A DNA stretch of 64,000 nucleotides from contig NZ_CANLAG010000002.1 of assembly GCF_947488715.1 (NCBI RefSeq), positions 372,001-436,000 of the forward strand, written 5' to 3'. This stretch comes from an uncultured Tateyamaria sp. (GTDB lineage: Bacteria; Pseudomonadota; Alphaproteobacteria; Rhodobacterales; Rhodobacteraceae). Below, in pieces: positions 8,037-16,717 of the stretch. Position numbers and translations under genes: made by a program. Under the pieces are notes generated by a model. That model had not been told where the DNA came from, made no database searches, and was given only the letters and a program-made list of their open reading frames with translations. Within the stretch, counting starts at the first letter, position 1. Every line of letters begins with the position of its first letter.

Positions 8037-9581
8037 ATGGCCGAGGCAGCAGCACGCAGACGGGGTCGTGGCGGTGGTGGCGCAGCGCGTCGGGCCGAAC
8101 GCAGCGCAGTGTCGTTCGAGACGGCCCGCTTTATCGAACGCAACATCCCCAACTTTGAGGTCCTGACCGAAGAGGCGCTAGAGATCATTGAGCACAACGC
8201 CGAAACGGTGCTCGAAGAGATCGGTGTCAACTTTCCCGACAATCCCCCCGCGCTGCAACGGTGGCGCGATGCCGGCGCGGACGTCGACGGAGAACGTGTG
8301 CGCATACCGCGCGGGCTGGCCCGCCAGCTTTGCAAGACGGCGCCTGCGTCCTACACCCAGCACGCGCGCAATCCCGAACGGTCGGTGGTTGTTGGTGGCA
8401 AAAACCTGGTCCTGGCCCCGGTCTATGGGCCACCCTTTGTGCATGATGCCGAAGGCGGTCGCCGCTATGCGACCATGGAGGATTTCCGCAACTTCGTGAA
8501 ACTGGGGTATATGTCCAAGTGGCTGCACCATTCCGGCGGCACCGTGTGCGAGCCGACAGATGTGGCGGTGAACAAGCGCCACCTCGATATGCTGCACGCC
8601 CATATGACGCTGAGCGACAAGCCGTTCATGGGGTCGGTCACGGAACCCAGCCGCGCGCGCGATTCCGTCGAGATGTGCGAAGTGCTTTTCGGTAAGGATT
8701 TCGTGGCCGAGAACACGGTGATGACATCGCTGATCAACATCAACTCCCCCATGACGTTTGACGATGTGATGATGGGTGCGCTCGAGGTTTATGCTCAGGC
8801 GGGCCAGGCCTGCATCGTATCGCCGTTCATCGTGGGGGGGGCCATGGCGCCTGTGTCCGTCGCCGGGACGCTGACGCAAGTGTTGGCCGAGGTTTTGGCA
8901 GGCATCGCCTATTCACAACTGTGCAAAGCAGGTGCGCCCGTGATCATGGGGGCCTTTGTGACCTCGATTGACATGAATTCTGGCGCGCCGACATTCGGAA
9001 CGCCCGAAGCAGCGCATATCACCTATGGCGCTGGGCAACTGGCGCGGCGGCTGGGGCTGCCCTTCCGGTCGGCGGGATCGTTCTGCGGGTCCAAACTGCC
9101 CGATGCGCAGGCGGCCTATGAGACATCCAATTCACTCAATATGGGGCTGCTGTCCGGCGTGAACTTTATGCTGCACTCTTGCGGCTGGATGGAAGGCGGG
9201 CTGGTCAGTTCCTATGAGAAATTCGTGATGGACGCGGATCAACTCGGCACGCTGCACCACCTGGCCGCGGGTGTCAGTGTGGATGACAATGCCCAAGCCA
9301 TGGACGCCATCCGCGAGGTGGGTCCGGGTGGTCACTATCTGGGCTGCGCGCACACACAGGCCAATTTCAAATCCGCGTTCTGGAAATCGGATTTGCTGGA
9401 CTACAAACCCTTTGAGACATGGGAAGACGAGGGCGCCCGCGACACGATGCAACTGGCCTCCCTACGGGTCAAAAAGATGCTGGGCGACTATCAGCAACCC
9501 GCCATGGACCCCGCAACGCGCGAGGCACTTGATGCCTATGTGGCTATGAAAAAAGAGGCGGAACCTGACAGTTTCATGTAG
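8037..9581 (+). CDS. MttB-family (trimethylamine/quaternary amine) corrinoid methyltransferase, non-pyrrolysine type
   Basis: A 514-residue member of the MttB superfamily. The first 25 residues are an Arg/Gly/Ala-rich tail, common in roseobacter members, followed by a TIM-barrel domain ([22 protein letters not shown] onwards). The frame is uninterrupted, with no in-frame UAG, so this is a non-pyrrolysine member. Characterised relatives of that type demethylate glycine betaine, proline betaine or carnitine by passing a methyl group to a corrinoid protein. No corrinoid protein, RamA or methyl-H4folate enzyme is nearby, so its partners must be elsewhere. The ATG follows GGGGACGAG. The substrate is unknown. 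Confidence 0.88.
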   Translation: MAEAAARRRGRGGGGAARRAERSAVSFETARFIERNIPNFEVLTEEALEIIEHNAETVLEEIGVNFPDNPPALQRWRDAGADVDGERVRIPRGLARQLCKTAPASYTQHARNPERSVVVGGKNLVLAPVYGPPFVHDAEGGRRYATMEDFRNFVKLGYMSKWLHHSGGTVCEPTDVAVNKRHLDMLHAHMTLSDKPFMGSVTEPSRARDSVEMCEVLFGKDFVAENTVMTSLININSPMTFDDVMMGALEVYAQAGQACIVSPFIVGGAMAPVSVAGTLTQVLAEVLAGIAYSQLCKAGAPVIMGAFVTSIDMNSGAPTFGTPEAAHITYGAGQLARRLGLPFRSAGSFCGSKLPDAQAAYETSNSLNMGLLSGVNFMLHSCGWMEGGLVSSYEKFVMDADQLGTLHHLAAGVSVDDNAQAMDAIREVGPGGHYLGCAHTQANFKSAFWKSDLLDYKPFETWEDEGARDTMQLASLRVKKMLGDYQQPAMDPATREALDAYVAMKKEAEPDSFM

Positions 9582-9611
9582 GATCTGCGCTGGTCCGACG
9601 GGCCCACAGGA

Positions 9612-9911
9612 TCAGAGCGCGGGCTCTGCCTGTGCGGCGCGCAGGATGCGTGCTTCGCCCACGATTGCGATCAAAACGTCGATGTGACGCAACAGGCTGT
9701 AGGACGAATCGTCGCCCAGACGCATCGTGTTCAGCTCTCCCTCGATCTCCATCAGGCGCATCAGCGCGGCCCCGTGGCGCGGCAGCTGACCATAGCCCAA
9801 AAGGCGGGGCAGGTGGGCGGACCGGCGGTAGTCTTCTGCACCGATTCGGGCGGCCCGCATCAGCAAACGTGGGCGGCGCAGCGCGTTCAGCATCGACAAA
9901 ATATCTTTCAT
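9612..9911 (-). CDS. small conserved Rhodobacterales protein (DUF6477-like)
   Basis: The start at 9911 (MKDILSMLNALRRPRLLMRAAR) is preferred because AGAGGAGC precedes it; the protein is 99 residues. It is basic at the N-terminus, with the conserved-looking segment RPRLLMRAARIGAEDYRRSAHLPRLLG, then a helical second half. It resembles the short proteins annotated as DUF6477 in Rhodobacterales; the family name is from memory and the function is unknown. It is divergent from the DUF6456-like regulator at 10177, sharing a 265-base promoter region. Confidence 0.7.
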   Translation of the reverse strand: MKDILSMLNALRRPRLLMRAARIGAEDYRRSAHLPRLLGYGQLPRHGAALMRLMEIEGELNTMRLGDDSSYSLLRHIDVLIAIVGEARILRAAQAEPAL

Positions 9912-10176
9912 TTCCAGTGCTCCTCTAGCAAGTCGTTTGACCGATCCCCATCGGTGTGACGTCTCGACCATGGCACAACCTGAACGGGTGTTGCGCAGGC
10001 TCCCGCGCCGCCGTTCGATGGTTTAGCAACTGTTTATCATTTAGAAACAATGCTTGGCATATCGACGAATGTTAACGAACGGGTAACCAATGCACTTTTA
10101 GGTTGTGTGGATAAACCTGTGGGCAACTGGGGCGCAACGACCTCGGACCAACACACGAAGAGGACGGACAAGACAC
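9912..10176. promoter_or_regulatory. shared divergent promoter region with DnaA box and CtrA-like site
   Basis: This 265-base gap is AT-richer than its surroundings. It contains a dyad ACCGAT-CCCC-ATCGGT (9940-9955), a near-consensus CtrA site TTAA-N7-GTAAC (10072-10087; consensus TTAA-N7-TTAAC), and a perfect DnaA box on the minus strand (TGTGGATAA at 10106-10114, i.e. TTATCCACA), followed by a looser TGTGGGCAA. The sites lie 63-105 bases upstream of the ATG at 10177. The motifs are visible; regulation of either gene by CtrA or DnaA is inference. Confidence 0.5.
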
Positions 10177-11313
10177 ATGCATCAGATCAATAGATCAGAC
10201 CCGGTGTTGGCGGATTTGCCGGCTTGGGTGCCGGATGCCGCGCTGCATTACCTTGCCCATACAGAGGCCGGCCTGCCGATCCGCGAACTTGCGCGGAAAT
10301 CGGGTTGCCATGCCTCGACTGTGCTGCGCCAGATCCGCCGTTTCGAAACCCGCCGCGATGATCCGTTGATCGACGCGGCGCTGCGAAAACTTGGTGCGCG
10401 TGTCGGTCACACACATTCGTCGGCTGCACGTGCGCAACAAAAGGATACCACTCCGATGCAAGCCGCCCTCAAAGATCAAGCTCCGGACACGCCGACACTC
10501 AACCGCGATGCGCGGCGCATTTTGCGTCGCCTGTGCGAAACGGGGGCTGTGCTGGCCGTGGCCGTGGATATGGAAAAGGCTGTCGTGGTGCGCGATGGCG
10601 TATCCGGTTCCAGCACACGCACCGCGGTGGTCGATCGCAAGGTCGCCGAAGCCATGGCGTTGCAGGACTGGATCAGCGCAGAGCGGGCGGGGCGCATCAC
10701 GCGCTACCGCATCACCCCCGCAGGCCGCGCCGCTCTCGAGGACATGATGGACGTCGAAGAGCGCACCGCGCCCGGTCTCTCTGAGGCGCCAGCCGATTTC
10801 GCCGACCAGCACCGGGTATGGGGTGAACGGACGGTGCAGGACACCGACACCGGCCAACCGCGCAAGCTGCGCTACAATCTCGCGGAATCGCCACTGACTG
10901 CGCTGGCCCGGCGCCGCGACAAGGACGGCAGCCCGTTTCTGAGCGATGATCTGGTCACAGCCGGAGAGCGCTTGCGCGAAGACTTCGAACTGGCCCAGAT
11001 GGGGCCGCGCGTCGCACAGAACTGGGATCGTTTCCTGACTGGGGGCGGACGCGGCGGCTTTGCCATGGACAGCGGGGTGGGCAATGGCCCCGAACAGGCG
11101 CGGGGCCGGGTGGCGCATGCGCTCAAGGACTTGGGGCCGGGCCTGTCGGACGTGGTGCTGCGCTGCTGCTGCTACCTCGAGGGCCTGGAAAGCACTGAAA
11201 AACGGCTGGGCTGGTCGGCGCGGTCCGGCAAGATTGTGCTGCGCATCGCGCTCATGCGGCTCAAGCAACACTATGACGAGACGACGGGACCGGGTGGCGG
11301 CCTGATCGGCTGA
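10177..11313 (+). CDS. helix-turn-helix DUF6456-like protein
   Basis: The ATG at 10177 (MHQINRSDPV) is preferred over one 72 bases earlier because GAAGAGGA lies upstream of it. The 378-residue protein starts with a helix-turn-helix segment (GLPIRELARKSGCHASTVLRQIRRFETRRDDP, about residues 35-66). A middle winged-helix-like part follows, with WISAERAGRITRYRITPAGRAALEDM. The C-terminal domain of about 140 residues (LTALARRRDKDGSPFLSDDLVTAGERLREDFELAQMG onward) fits the DUF6456 family. DNA binding is likely; the targets are unknown. Its upstream region carries DnaA- and CtrA-like sites, and a strong terminator follows. Confidence 0.78.
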   Translation: MHQINRSDPVLADLPAWVPDAALHYLAHTEAGLPIRELARKSGCHASTVLRQIRRFETRRDDPLIDAALRKLGARVGHTHSSAARAQQKDTTPMQAALKDQAPDTPTLNRDARRILRRLCETGAVLAVAVDMEKAVVVRDGVSGSSTRTAVVDRKVAEAMALQDWISAERAGRITRYRITPAGRAALEDMMDVEERTAPGLSEAPADFADQHRVWGERTVQDTDTGQPRKLRYNLAESPLTALARRRDKDGSPFLSDDLVTAGERLREDFELAQMGPRVAQNWDRFLTGGGRGGFAMDSGVGNGPEQARGRVAHALKDLGPGLSDVVLRCCCYLEGLESTEKRLGWSARSGKIVLRIALMRLKQHYDETTGPGGGLIG

Positions 11314-11331
11314 CACCACTCTGATCCTGAG

Positions 11332-11368
11332 AAAATGGCGCTGCGTCCCTCCCCGCAGCGCCATTTTT
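11332..11368 (+). terminator. strong Rho-independent terminator after the DUF6456-like gene
   Basis: A 14-bp perfect stem (11332-11345 with 11354-11367) containing ATGGCGCTGCG, an 8-base loop (TCCCTCCC) and a run of five T at 11364-11368. It begins 18 bases after the stop codon at 11313. Confidence 0.88.
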
Positions 11369-11453
11369 GCATGCCCCGCAGGCAATGTGATTTGGCAAAA
11401 CCCGCACGATTGGCTAGGCCGCGCGGTAACGCATCCGCCGGGGGGAACCAAAG

Positions 11454-11891
11454 ATGACACATCACGCGCGCGACGGGCTTGCGCTCTTGCTCATGCGGTT
11501 GGGGCTGGCTTGGTTCATCTTTCTGTGGGCGGCGCATAAAATCATCACACCCAAGCAGTATCAGGGGCTTGCGCGCCATTTTGACGGCGTCGATCTGGAT
11601 TTCACGACGATCTACGCGGTGGCCGGTGTTCAGATCCTCATCTGTATTCTCGTTGCGCTTGGGGCCATCCGCTGGGTCAGTTACCCCGCCCTGGCCCTCA
11701 TGCACCTTTTTACCGTCCTGCGCCGGTGGGAAGGGTTCTTGGACCCCTTTGCCCTCAATGCGCGCGGCTTTCCCATCCACCGCAATCAGGTGATTGACCT
11801 TGCTGTGCTGGCGGCGATGGTGGCGTTGATCCTGCTGATCCACCGCGATCACTATAGTCTTGGGGCTTGGGTCCGGCGCAAACACGCATAG
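11454..11891 (+). CDS. small membrane protein, DoxX-like topology
   Basis: A 145-residue protein with about four hydrophobic helices: [41 protein letters not shown], a shorter central one around [10 protein letters not shown], and [17 protein letters not shown]. The four-helix layout with an early GLAWFIF.WAAHK motif is reminiscent of DoxX-type membrane proteins, but the match is weak and no enzymatic residues stand out. It stands alone after a strong terminator and 82 bases before lipA on the same strand. Function unknown. Confidence 0.75.
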   Translation: MTHHARDGLALLLMRLGLAWFIFLWAAHKIITPKQYQGLARHFDGVDLDFTTIYAVAGVQILICILVALGAIRWVSYPALALMHLFTVLRRWEGFLDPFALNARGFPIHRNQVIDLAVLAAMVALILLIHRDHYSLGAWVRRKHA

Positions 11892-11973
11892 CGGCCATGC
11901 GCCGCGTGGTATTTTTTCGTACGCTTTCTATGTTAGAAACAAGTTTAACGTTGAACGACCTCCGGGGGACCCC

Positions 11974-12927
11974 ATGCGTGATCTGAAAATTCCCGAACAG
12001 CGCCACCCCGAAAAGGCGCGCCGCCCGGACAATCCGCAACCCAAGAAACCCAACTGGATTCGTGTAAAAGCCCCCGGCGGCGAAGGCTATGCCGAAACCG
12101 CCCGCATCATGCGCGAGAACAAGCTCGTCACCGTCTGCGAAGAGGCCGGTTGCCCCAACGTCGGCGAATGCTGGAGCCAGGGCCACGCCACCATGATGAT
12201 CATGGGCGAGGTCTGCACCCGCGCCTGCACCTTCTGCAACATCGCCACCGGCAAACCACCCGAAGATCTGGATGCGTTTGAACCGGGTCGTGTGGCCCAT
12301 GCCGTCGAGAAACTGGGTCTGAACCACGTGGTGATCACTTCCGTGGACCGCGACGATATCGAGGATGGCGGCGCTGATCACTTTGCCCAGACCATCCGCG
12401 CCATCCGCCACCGCAGCCCTGGCACCACGATCGAAATTCTGACGCCGGACTTCATCCGCTGTGATCCCTCCGTGCTCGAGGTCGTCGTCGAGGCGCGCCC
12501 CGACGTCTTCAACCACAACCTCGAAACCGTGCCGGGCCTCTATCCAGAGGTGCGCCCCGGCGCGCGCTATTTCCACTCTCTGCGCCTGCTGCAACGGGTC
12601 AAGGAACTGGACCCGTCCATGTTCACCAAATCGGGCATCATGGTTGGCCTGGGCGAAGATCGCCAATCCGTCATTCAGGTGATGGAGGACATGCGCGCCG
12701 CGGACATCGATTTTCTGACCATCGGCCAGTACCTGCAACCCACGCCCAAACACCACCGCGTGGACCGCTTTGTCAAGCCCGAGGAATTTGCGTCTTACGA
12801 AAAGGCCGCCTACGGCAAAGGGTTCCTGATGGTGTCGGCCACGCCGCTCACCCGGTCATCCTATCACGCAGGCGACGACTTTGCCCGCTTGCGGGACGCA
12901 CGTCAGGCCAAACTGGGCCGCGCCTAA
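11974..12927 (+). CDS. lipA: lipoyl synthase
   Basis: Radical-SAM enzyme that inserts two sulfurs into octanoyl groups on lipoate-dependent enzymes such as PDH and OGDH. The 317-residue protein has both cluster motifs: the auxiliary-cluster [12 protein letters not shown] and the radical-[12 protein letters not shown]. It ends with the conserved [10 protein letters not shown] region that holds the Ser ligand. The ATG at 11974 ([19 protein letters not shown]) is the standard family start; the frame is open further upstream but not needed. Its 3' end overlaps the convergent diheme cytochrome gene by 4 bases. Confidence 0.97.
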   Translation: MRDLKIPEQRHPEKARRPDNPQPKKPNWIRVKAPGGEGYAETARIMRENKLVTVCEEAGCPNVGECWSQGHATMMIMGEVCTRACTFCNIATGKPPEDLDAFEPGRVAHAVEKLGLNHVVITSVDRDDIEDGGADHFAQTIRAIRHRSPGTTIEILTPDFIRCDPSVLEVVVEARPDVFNHNLETVPGLYPEVRPGARYFHSLRLLQRVKELDPSMFTKSGIMVGLGEDRQSVIQVMEDMRAADIDFLTIGQYLQPTPKHHRVDRFVKPEEFASYEKAAYGKGFLMVSATPLTRSSYHAGDDFARLRDARQAKLGRA

Positions 12928-13817
12928 GGCGACGGGATCGGGGGCAGGGCGGCCACATAGGCTGCCAAAGCCGCCCGGTCAGCCTCGGGCAATTGGCTCA
13001 GGTTTTCAATGACTTCAACCATCTCGCCGCCCGCGCTGTCATAGTCAGGTGTAAAGCCGGACGTGAAATACTCGATCAGATCGCTCTCTGACCAGTCCAG
13101 CGCTGCGGGCGTGATGTTGGGCACGCGCCCCTTGCCCGACGGGTTGGGCGCGCCCGCCATCCACTGGTCGGTCAGTAATGCGCCGACAGCGTTGCGCGGC
13201 GTATGACATTCGGCACAATGCGCCAACCCCTCAGCCAGGTATCGCCCGCGCGCCAGCACCGGATCATCCGGGGCAGGGGTCACATAGCCATCTGGCATGA
13301 ACGCGACCTTCCACAGGCCCAGACCACGCCGTATGTTAAATGGGAACCCGACATCATGTGGTTGGTTCGGCTGCGCACTCGCGGGCAGGGTTTGCATATA
13401 GGCAAACAGGTCCGCAACATCCGCATCCGTCATGTTCTGATACGATGCATAGGGAAACGCGGGATAGTAGTGCGCGCCGTCCGGCGACACGCCTTTGGTG
13501 ACAGCGCGCGCAAATGTCGGCAAATCCCACGCACCGATCCCTGATGCGGGATCGGGCGAAATATTGGGGGCATAAAACGTCCCGAAATCACTGGCAAAGG
13601 CATGGCCACCGGCCAGCACCTGTGGGCCTTCGGATGCACCATCTGGTGCTGTATGGCACGAGGCACAGCCCGCTGCGGCAAAAACCAGCGCCCCGGCCTC
13701 GGTATCCGCCGTATGATCAGAGGCAAAGCCTGCATCAAGTGGCGCAGGGGCCGTGATGTACAGCCCCCCCGCAACTCCGAGACCCAGTGCAATCAGCAGG
13801 CCATGCCAGATGCGCAT
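12924..13817 (-). CDS. membrane-anchored diheme cytochrome c
   Basis: A 297-residue protein with an uncleaved-looking N-terminal anchor ([15 protein letters not shown]) and two cytochrome c domains. Heme motifs are CASCH at residues 51-55 and CAECH at 201-205, with nearby Met residues as possible sixth ligands. The layout resembles cytochrome subunits of membrane-bound alcohol, aldehyde or gluconate dehydrogenases, but no dehydrogenase gene is adjacent. It lies 9 bases downstream of the c-556-type gene, so the two probably form a periplasmic electron-transfer pair. The partner enzyme is unknown. Confidence 0.9.
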   Translation of the reverse strand: MRIWHGLLIALGLGVAGGLYITAPAPLDAGFASDHTADTEAGALVFAAAGCASCHTAPDGASEGPQVLAGGHAFASDFGTFYAPNISPDPASGIGAWDLPTFARAVTKGVSPDGAHYYPAFPYASYQNMTDADVADLFAYMQTLPASAQPNQPHDVGFPFNIRRGLGLWKVAFMPDGYVTPAPDDPVLARGRYLAEGLAHCAECHTPRNAVGALLTDQWMAGAPNPSGKGRVPNITPAALDWSESDLIEYFTSGFTPDYDSAGGEMVEVIENLSQLPEADRAALAAYVAALPPIPSP

Positions 13818-13826
13818 GGTATCGCT

Positions 13827-14297
13827 TCAGTTCTTGGGGCCGCGGTAGGCTTTGTGGCACGCGCCACAGCTGCCGCCCACATCCGCCATCGCCGCGCGCA
13901 ACGCATCCAGATCCGTACCGGCGGCGGTGATCATCGCGCTTGATGCGGCCTCAAGCGCCACGGCTTTTTCTTCGAACCCGGCGGCATCGCTCCAGATTTC
14001 GGCTTTGGCACGTGATCCGGCAACAGCACCCTGTTCCGTCCCCTCAATCCACAGAACGGCGCGTTTCATCGCCGCGGCCGAGGCCAGGTTTTCCGCCGCA
14101 GCCACCGCTGTCGCGGCGTCATAAGGCACATCGCCCTTGGCCATCCCGCCCAGCAAACCGGTGTGATAGGCGATCACGGACATCTGCGCGTTGCGCGCCT
14201 TGACGGCACCTTCCAACGCGGGATTGGCATGGCTGCCGGCAAAGGCGGCGGCGGCCAGGGCACAAGTGGCAAGGGACAGACCGAAAATACGCTTCAT
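13827..14297 (-). CDS. cytochrome c-556/c'-type protein
   Basis: The ATG at 14297 follows AGGAG and begins a signal peptide (MKRIFGLSLATCALAAAAFAGSHA); an upstream in-frame start would bury it. The 156-residue protein has the four-helix cytochrome c'/c-556 pattern: a C-terminal heme site CGACH at residues 144-148 followed by KAYRGPK, and an N-terminal ARNAQM that could give Met39 as the sixth ligand. It is exported to the periplasm and is the first gene of a two-gene unit with the diheme cytochrome. Confidence 0.9.
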   Translation of the reverse strand: MKRIFGLSLATCALAAAAFAGSHANPALEGAVKARNAQMSVIAYHTGLLGGMAKGDVPYDAATAVAAAENLASAAAMKRAVLWIEGTEQGAVAGSRAKAEIWSDAAGFEEKAVALEAASSAMITAAGTDLDALRAAMADVGGSCGACHKAYRGPKN

Positions 14298-14389
14298 GGG
14301 GAACTCCTGTGTGGCGATGTGACACAACCCTAGCGCGGTTGCGCCATTAACCAAAGTCACAACTTGTCGATGTGAGCCGTGGGGCGCTG

Positions 14390-14932
14390 TCAGGTGAACC
14401 GTACTTTGCCGATAAAGGGCAGGTTTCGATTGCGCTGGGCAAAGTCGATCCCGTAGCCCACGACAAATTCATCGGGGATTTCAAAGCCGGTCCAATCCGC
14501 CTTGACGTCGACTTCGCGGCGCGTGGGTTTGTCGAGCAGCGCAATGGTGCGCAAACGGGCCGGATTGCGCCCCTGCAACAGGCGGATGACGTGGTGCATC
14601 GTGTACCCTGTGTCGACGATATCCTCGACAACCAGCACGTCGCGCCCTTCAATGGCGCCGCGCAAGTCCTTGAGAATACGCACTTCACGGCTCGATTCCA
14701 TACCGTCGCCATAGGATGACGCCTCAAGGAAATCGACCTCGATCGGCAGGTCCAGCTCGCGCACCAGATCGGCGATGAACACAAAGGATCCGCGCAACAG
14801 ACCGACCACAATCAGCTTGTCGGTGCCTGCAAATTCGCTCTGAATCTCGCCGCACAAGGCTTCGATGCGGGCCGCAATCGCCTTGGCCGAGATCATCCGG
14901 TCTATGACATATGGCCGCTCTGACACACCCAT
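14390..14932 (-). CDS. hpt: hypoxanthine phosphoribosyltransferase
   Basis: Purine salvage enzyme making IMP or GMP from hypoxanthine or guanine and PRPP. The start at 14932 ([23 protein letters not shown]) follows AAGGGG and gives 180 residues, the family norm. The PRPP-binding motif [14 protein letters not shown] and the [16 protein letters not shown] region are present, and the purine pocket segment [23 protein letters not shown] is intact. It is divergent from the COQ10-like gene, 72 bases apart. Confidence 0.95.
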   Translation of the reverse strand: MGVSERPYVIDRMISAKAIAARIEALCGEIQSEFAGTDKLIVVGLLRGSFVFIADLVRELDLPIEVDFLEASSYGDGMESSREVRILKDLRGAIEGRDVLVVEDIVDTGYTMHHVIRLLQGRNPARLRTIALLDKPTRREVDVKADWTGFEIPDEFVVGYGIDFAQRNRNLPFIGKVRFT

Positions 14933-15004
14933 CCCCTTGAATTTACGCGCCGTTCGCGACACATGCCGAAGCAACCCGGTTGTTCCAAGGTCCCTACTTA
15001 CGCA

Positions 15005-15448
15005 ATGCCAACCCATTCCGAAACCCGCTTCCTGCCTTACACTGCGCAACAAATGTACGATCTGGTGGGCGATGTGGCCGCCTATCCCCAGTTTCTGCCG
15101 TGGTGTGCCGCGGCCCGCGTGCGGCAGGTGACGCCACACACGGATCATTCCGTGATGGAGGCCGACCTCGTCATCAGCTTCAAGGTTTTCCGCGAACGCT
15201 TCGGCAGCCGCGTCGTCCTTTGGCCCGATGCCCACAAGATCGACACCGAATATCTGGACGGCCCGTTCCGCTATATGAAATCAAACTGGGCCTTCACCGA
15301 CACAGAGGGGGGCTGCGACGTGTCCTTCTTTGTGGATTTCGAGTTCAAAAACGCGATCCTTCAGGGCATCATCGGCGTTGTGTTCAACGAGGCGATGCAG
15401 CGGATCGTGCGTGCCTTTGAAAGACGGGCGGCGGACCTCTACGGCTGA
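15005..15448 (+). CDS. COQ10/RatA-like START-domain protein
   Basis: A 147-residue SRPBCC/START-fold protein starting [34 protein letters not shown], the signature of the Coq10/RatA (polyketide-cyclase-like) family. Alphaproteobacterial members are thought to bind ubiquinone and help its delivery to the respiratory chain; the E. coli relative RatA was described as a toxin acting on ribosome assembly. An earlier in-frame start adds 14 residues not typical of the family. It is divergent from hpt. Confidence 0.9.
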   Translation: MPTHSETRFLPYTAQQMYDLVGDVAAYPQFLPWCAAARVRQVTPHTDHSVMEADLVISFKVFRERFGSRVVLWPDAHKIDTEYLDGPFRYMKSNWAFTDTEGGCDVSFFVDFEFKNAILQGIIGVVFNEAMQRIVRAFERRAADLYG

Positions 15449-15469
15449 TGCGCCCAAAAGGGGGATCAC

Positions 15470-16717
15470 GTGCAACCGGACAACGGTGACATCACCACGC
15501 TGCTGATAGACTATGCCAGCGCGACACCGCCCCAATCAGCGCGAGATGTCATGCGCCTTTCGGTGCTGGATTGGGCGGCATGCGGCATCGCTGGCGCGGC
15601 ACAGGGCGAATTCTCCAACTGGGCGCGCGGCCTTGGCACATCTGGCCCGTCAACAGGCTTTGACGGCATTGCACGCACCATGCCCGACGCGGCGCTGGTG
15701 AACGGCACACTGTCTCACGCGCTCGACTACGACGACACCCATTTCGACCACATCGGCCACCCCTCTGTGGTGGTCTGCTCGGCAGCGCTGGCCGTGGGCG
15801 AGGCGCAGGATGCAACGCTGGCTTCGGTGATTGACGCGGCGCTCGTCGGGGCAGAGGCGTCGATTGCCACGGGCCTCTGGCTGGGCCGCGCGCATTACCA
15901 GATCGGCTATCACCAGACCGCCACCGCCGGTGCCTTCGGTGCGACCATCGCCGCCGCCCGCCTGCTGAACCTGACGCCCGCGCAAACGCGGCACGCGATT
16001 GGTCTGTGTTCCACCATGGCCTCGGGGTTGAAATCCCAGTTCGGCACCATGGGCAAGCCGCTCAACGCCGGGCTTGCCGCCCGCACCGGGGTCGAGGCCG
16101 CGCTCTGGGCCCAAACTGGCATGACCGCTGCGCCCGACGGGTTGGCCGGGCCGCTGGGCTTTGGCGACACCCATCACGGGGCCGGGGACCCCGTCACGCT
16201 GGACTGGCGCATGCCCCGCGTCAGTCACAAGTTCCACGCCTGTTGCCATGGGCTGCATGCCTGCCTAGAGGCTGTGCGGGATATACCACTTGCCGATGCC
16301 CAACAGATCACCGTCCACACCCATCCCCGCTGGCTGACAGTGTGCAACCAACCCGCGCCCGAGACCGGTCTGGGGGCCAAGTTTTCCTATGCCCACGTGC
16401 TGGCCACGACGGCGGCGGGCCATGACACCGGGGACATTGCGGCCTTTTCGGATGCCTGCGCGCGCGATGCGGGCATGGGCCGGTTCCGACACCGTGTGCA
16501 GGTGCACGCAGATCCCCAACTGACGGAAATGCAGGCGCGCGTCGTTGTGGATGGCACCATCTATCTGCACGATCTCGATACGCCGCTGTCGCTGGATCAA
16601 CGCACCGCACGTCTGATGCAAAAAGCCCGCGCGCTGGTGGGCGCACGGGCGGATGGCATATGGGCGGCGATCACCAAGGGCGACCGCGCCGGACTGGTTC
16701 AGCTGCTTACGTCGTAG
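15470..16717 (+). CDS. MmgE/PrpD-family protein
   Basis: A 415-residue protein with a GTG start preceded by AAAAGGGGGA. It shows the MmgE/PrpD fold features: the N-terminal ARDVMRLSVLDWAACGIAGA, then VNGTLSHALDYDDTHFDHIGHPSVVV, and GLCSTMASGLKSQFGTMGKPLNAGLAARTGVEAA. Family members dehydrate 2-methylcitrate or act on related tricarboxylates such as cis-aconitate. No prpB or prpC is nearby, so a methylcitrate-cycle role is not supported here. It overlaps the 3' end of the convergent amtB gene by 19 bases. Confidence 0.88.
   Translation: MQPDNGDITTLLIDYASATPPQSARDVMRLSVLDWAACGIAGAAQGEFSNWARGLGTSGPSTGFDGIARTMPDAALVNGTLSHALDYDDTHFDHIGHPSVVVCSAALAVGEAQDATLASVIDAALVGAEASIATGLWLGRAHYQIGYHQTATAGAFGATIAAARLLNLTPAQTRHAIGLCSTMASGLKSQFGTMGKPLNAGLAARTGVEAALWAQTGMTAAPDGLAGPLGFGDTHHGAGDPVTLDWRMPRVSHKFHACCHGLHACLEAVRDIPLADAQQITVHTHPRWLTVCNQPAPETGLGAKFSYAHVLATTAAGHDTGDIAAFSDACARDAGMGRFRHRVQVHADPQLTEMQARVVVDGTIYLHDLDTPLSLDQRTARLMQKARALVGARADGIWAAITKGDRAGLVQLLTS

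Noticed and set aside
7844-8335. 164-codon upstream extension of the guaA reading frame
   Set aside because: The guaA family start is MTDQ at 7843, and the extension runs antisense to the start of the mttB-like gene with low-complexity composition.
8037-9581. Pyrrolysine-containing MttB
   Set aside because: The frame has no internal TAG; it is a non-pyrrolysine member.
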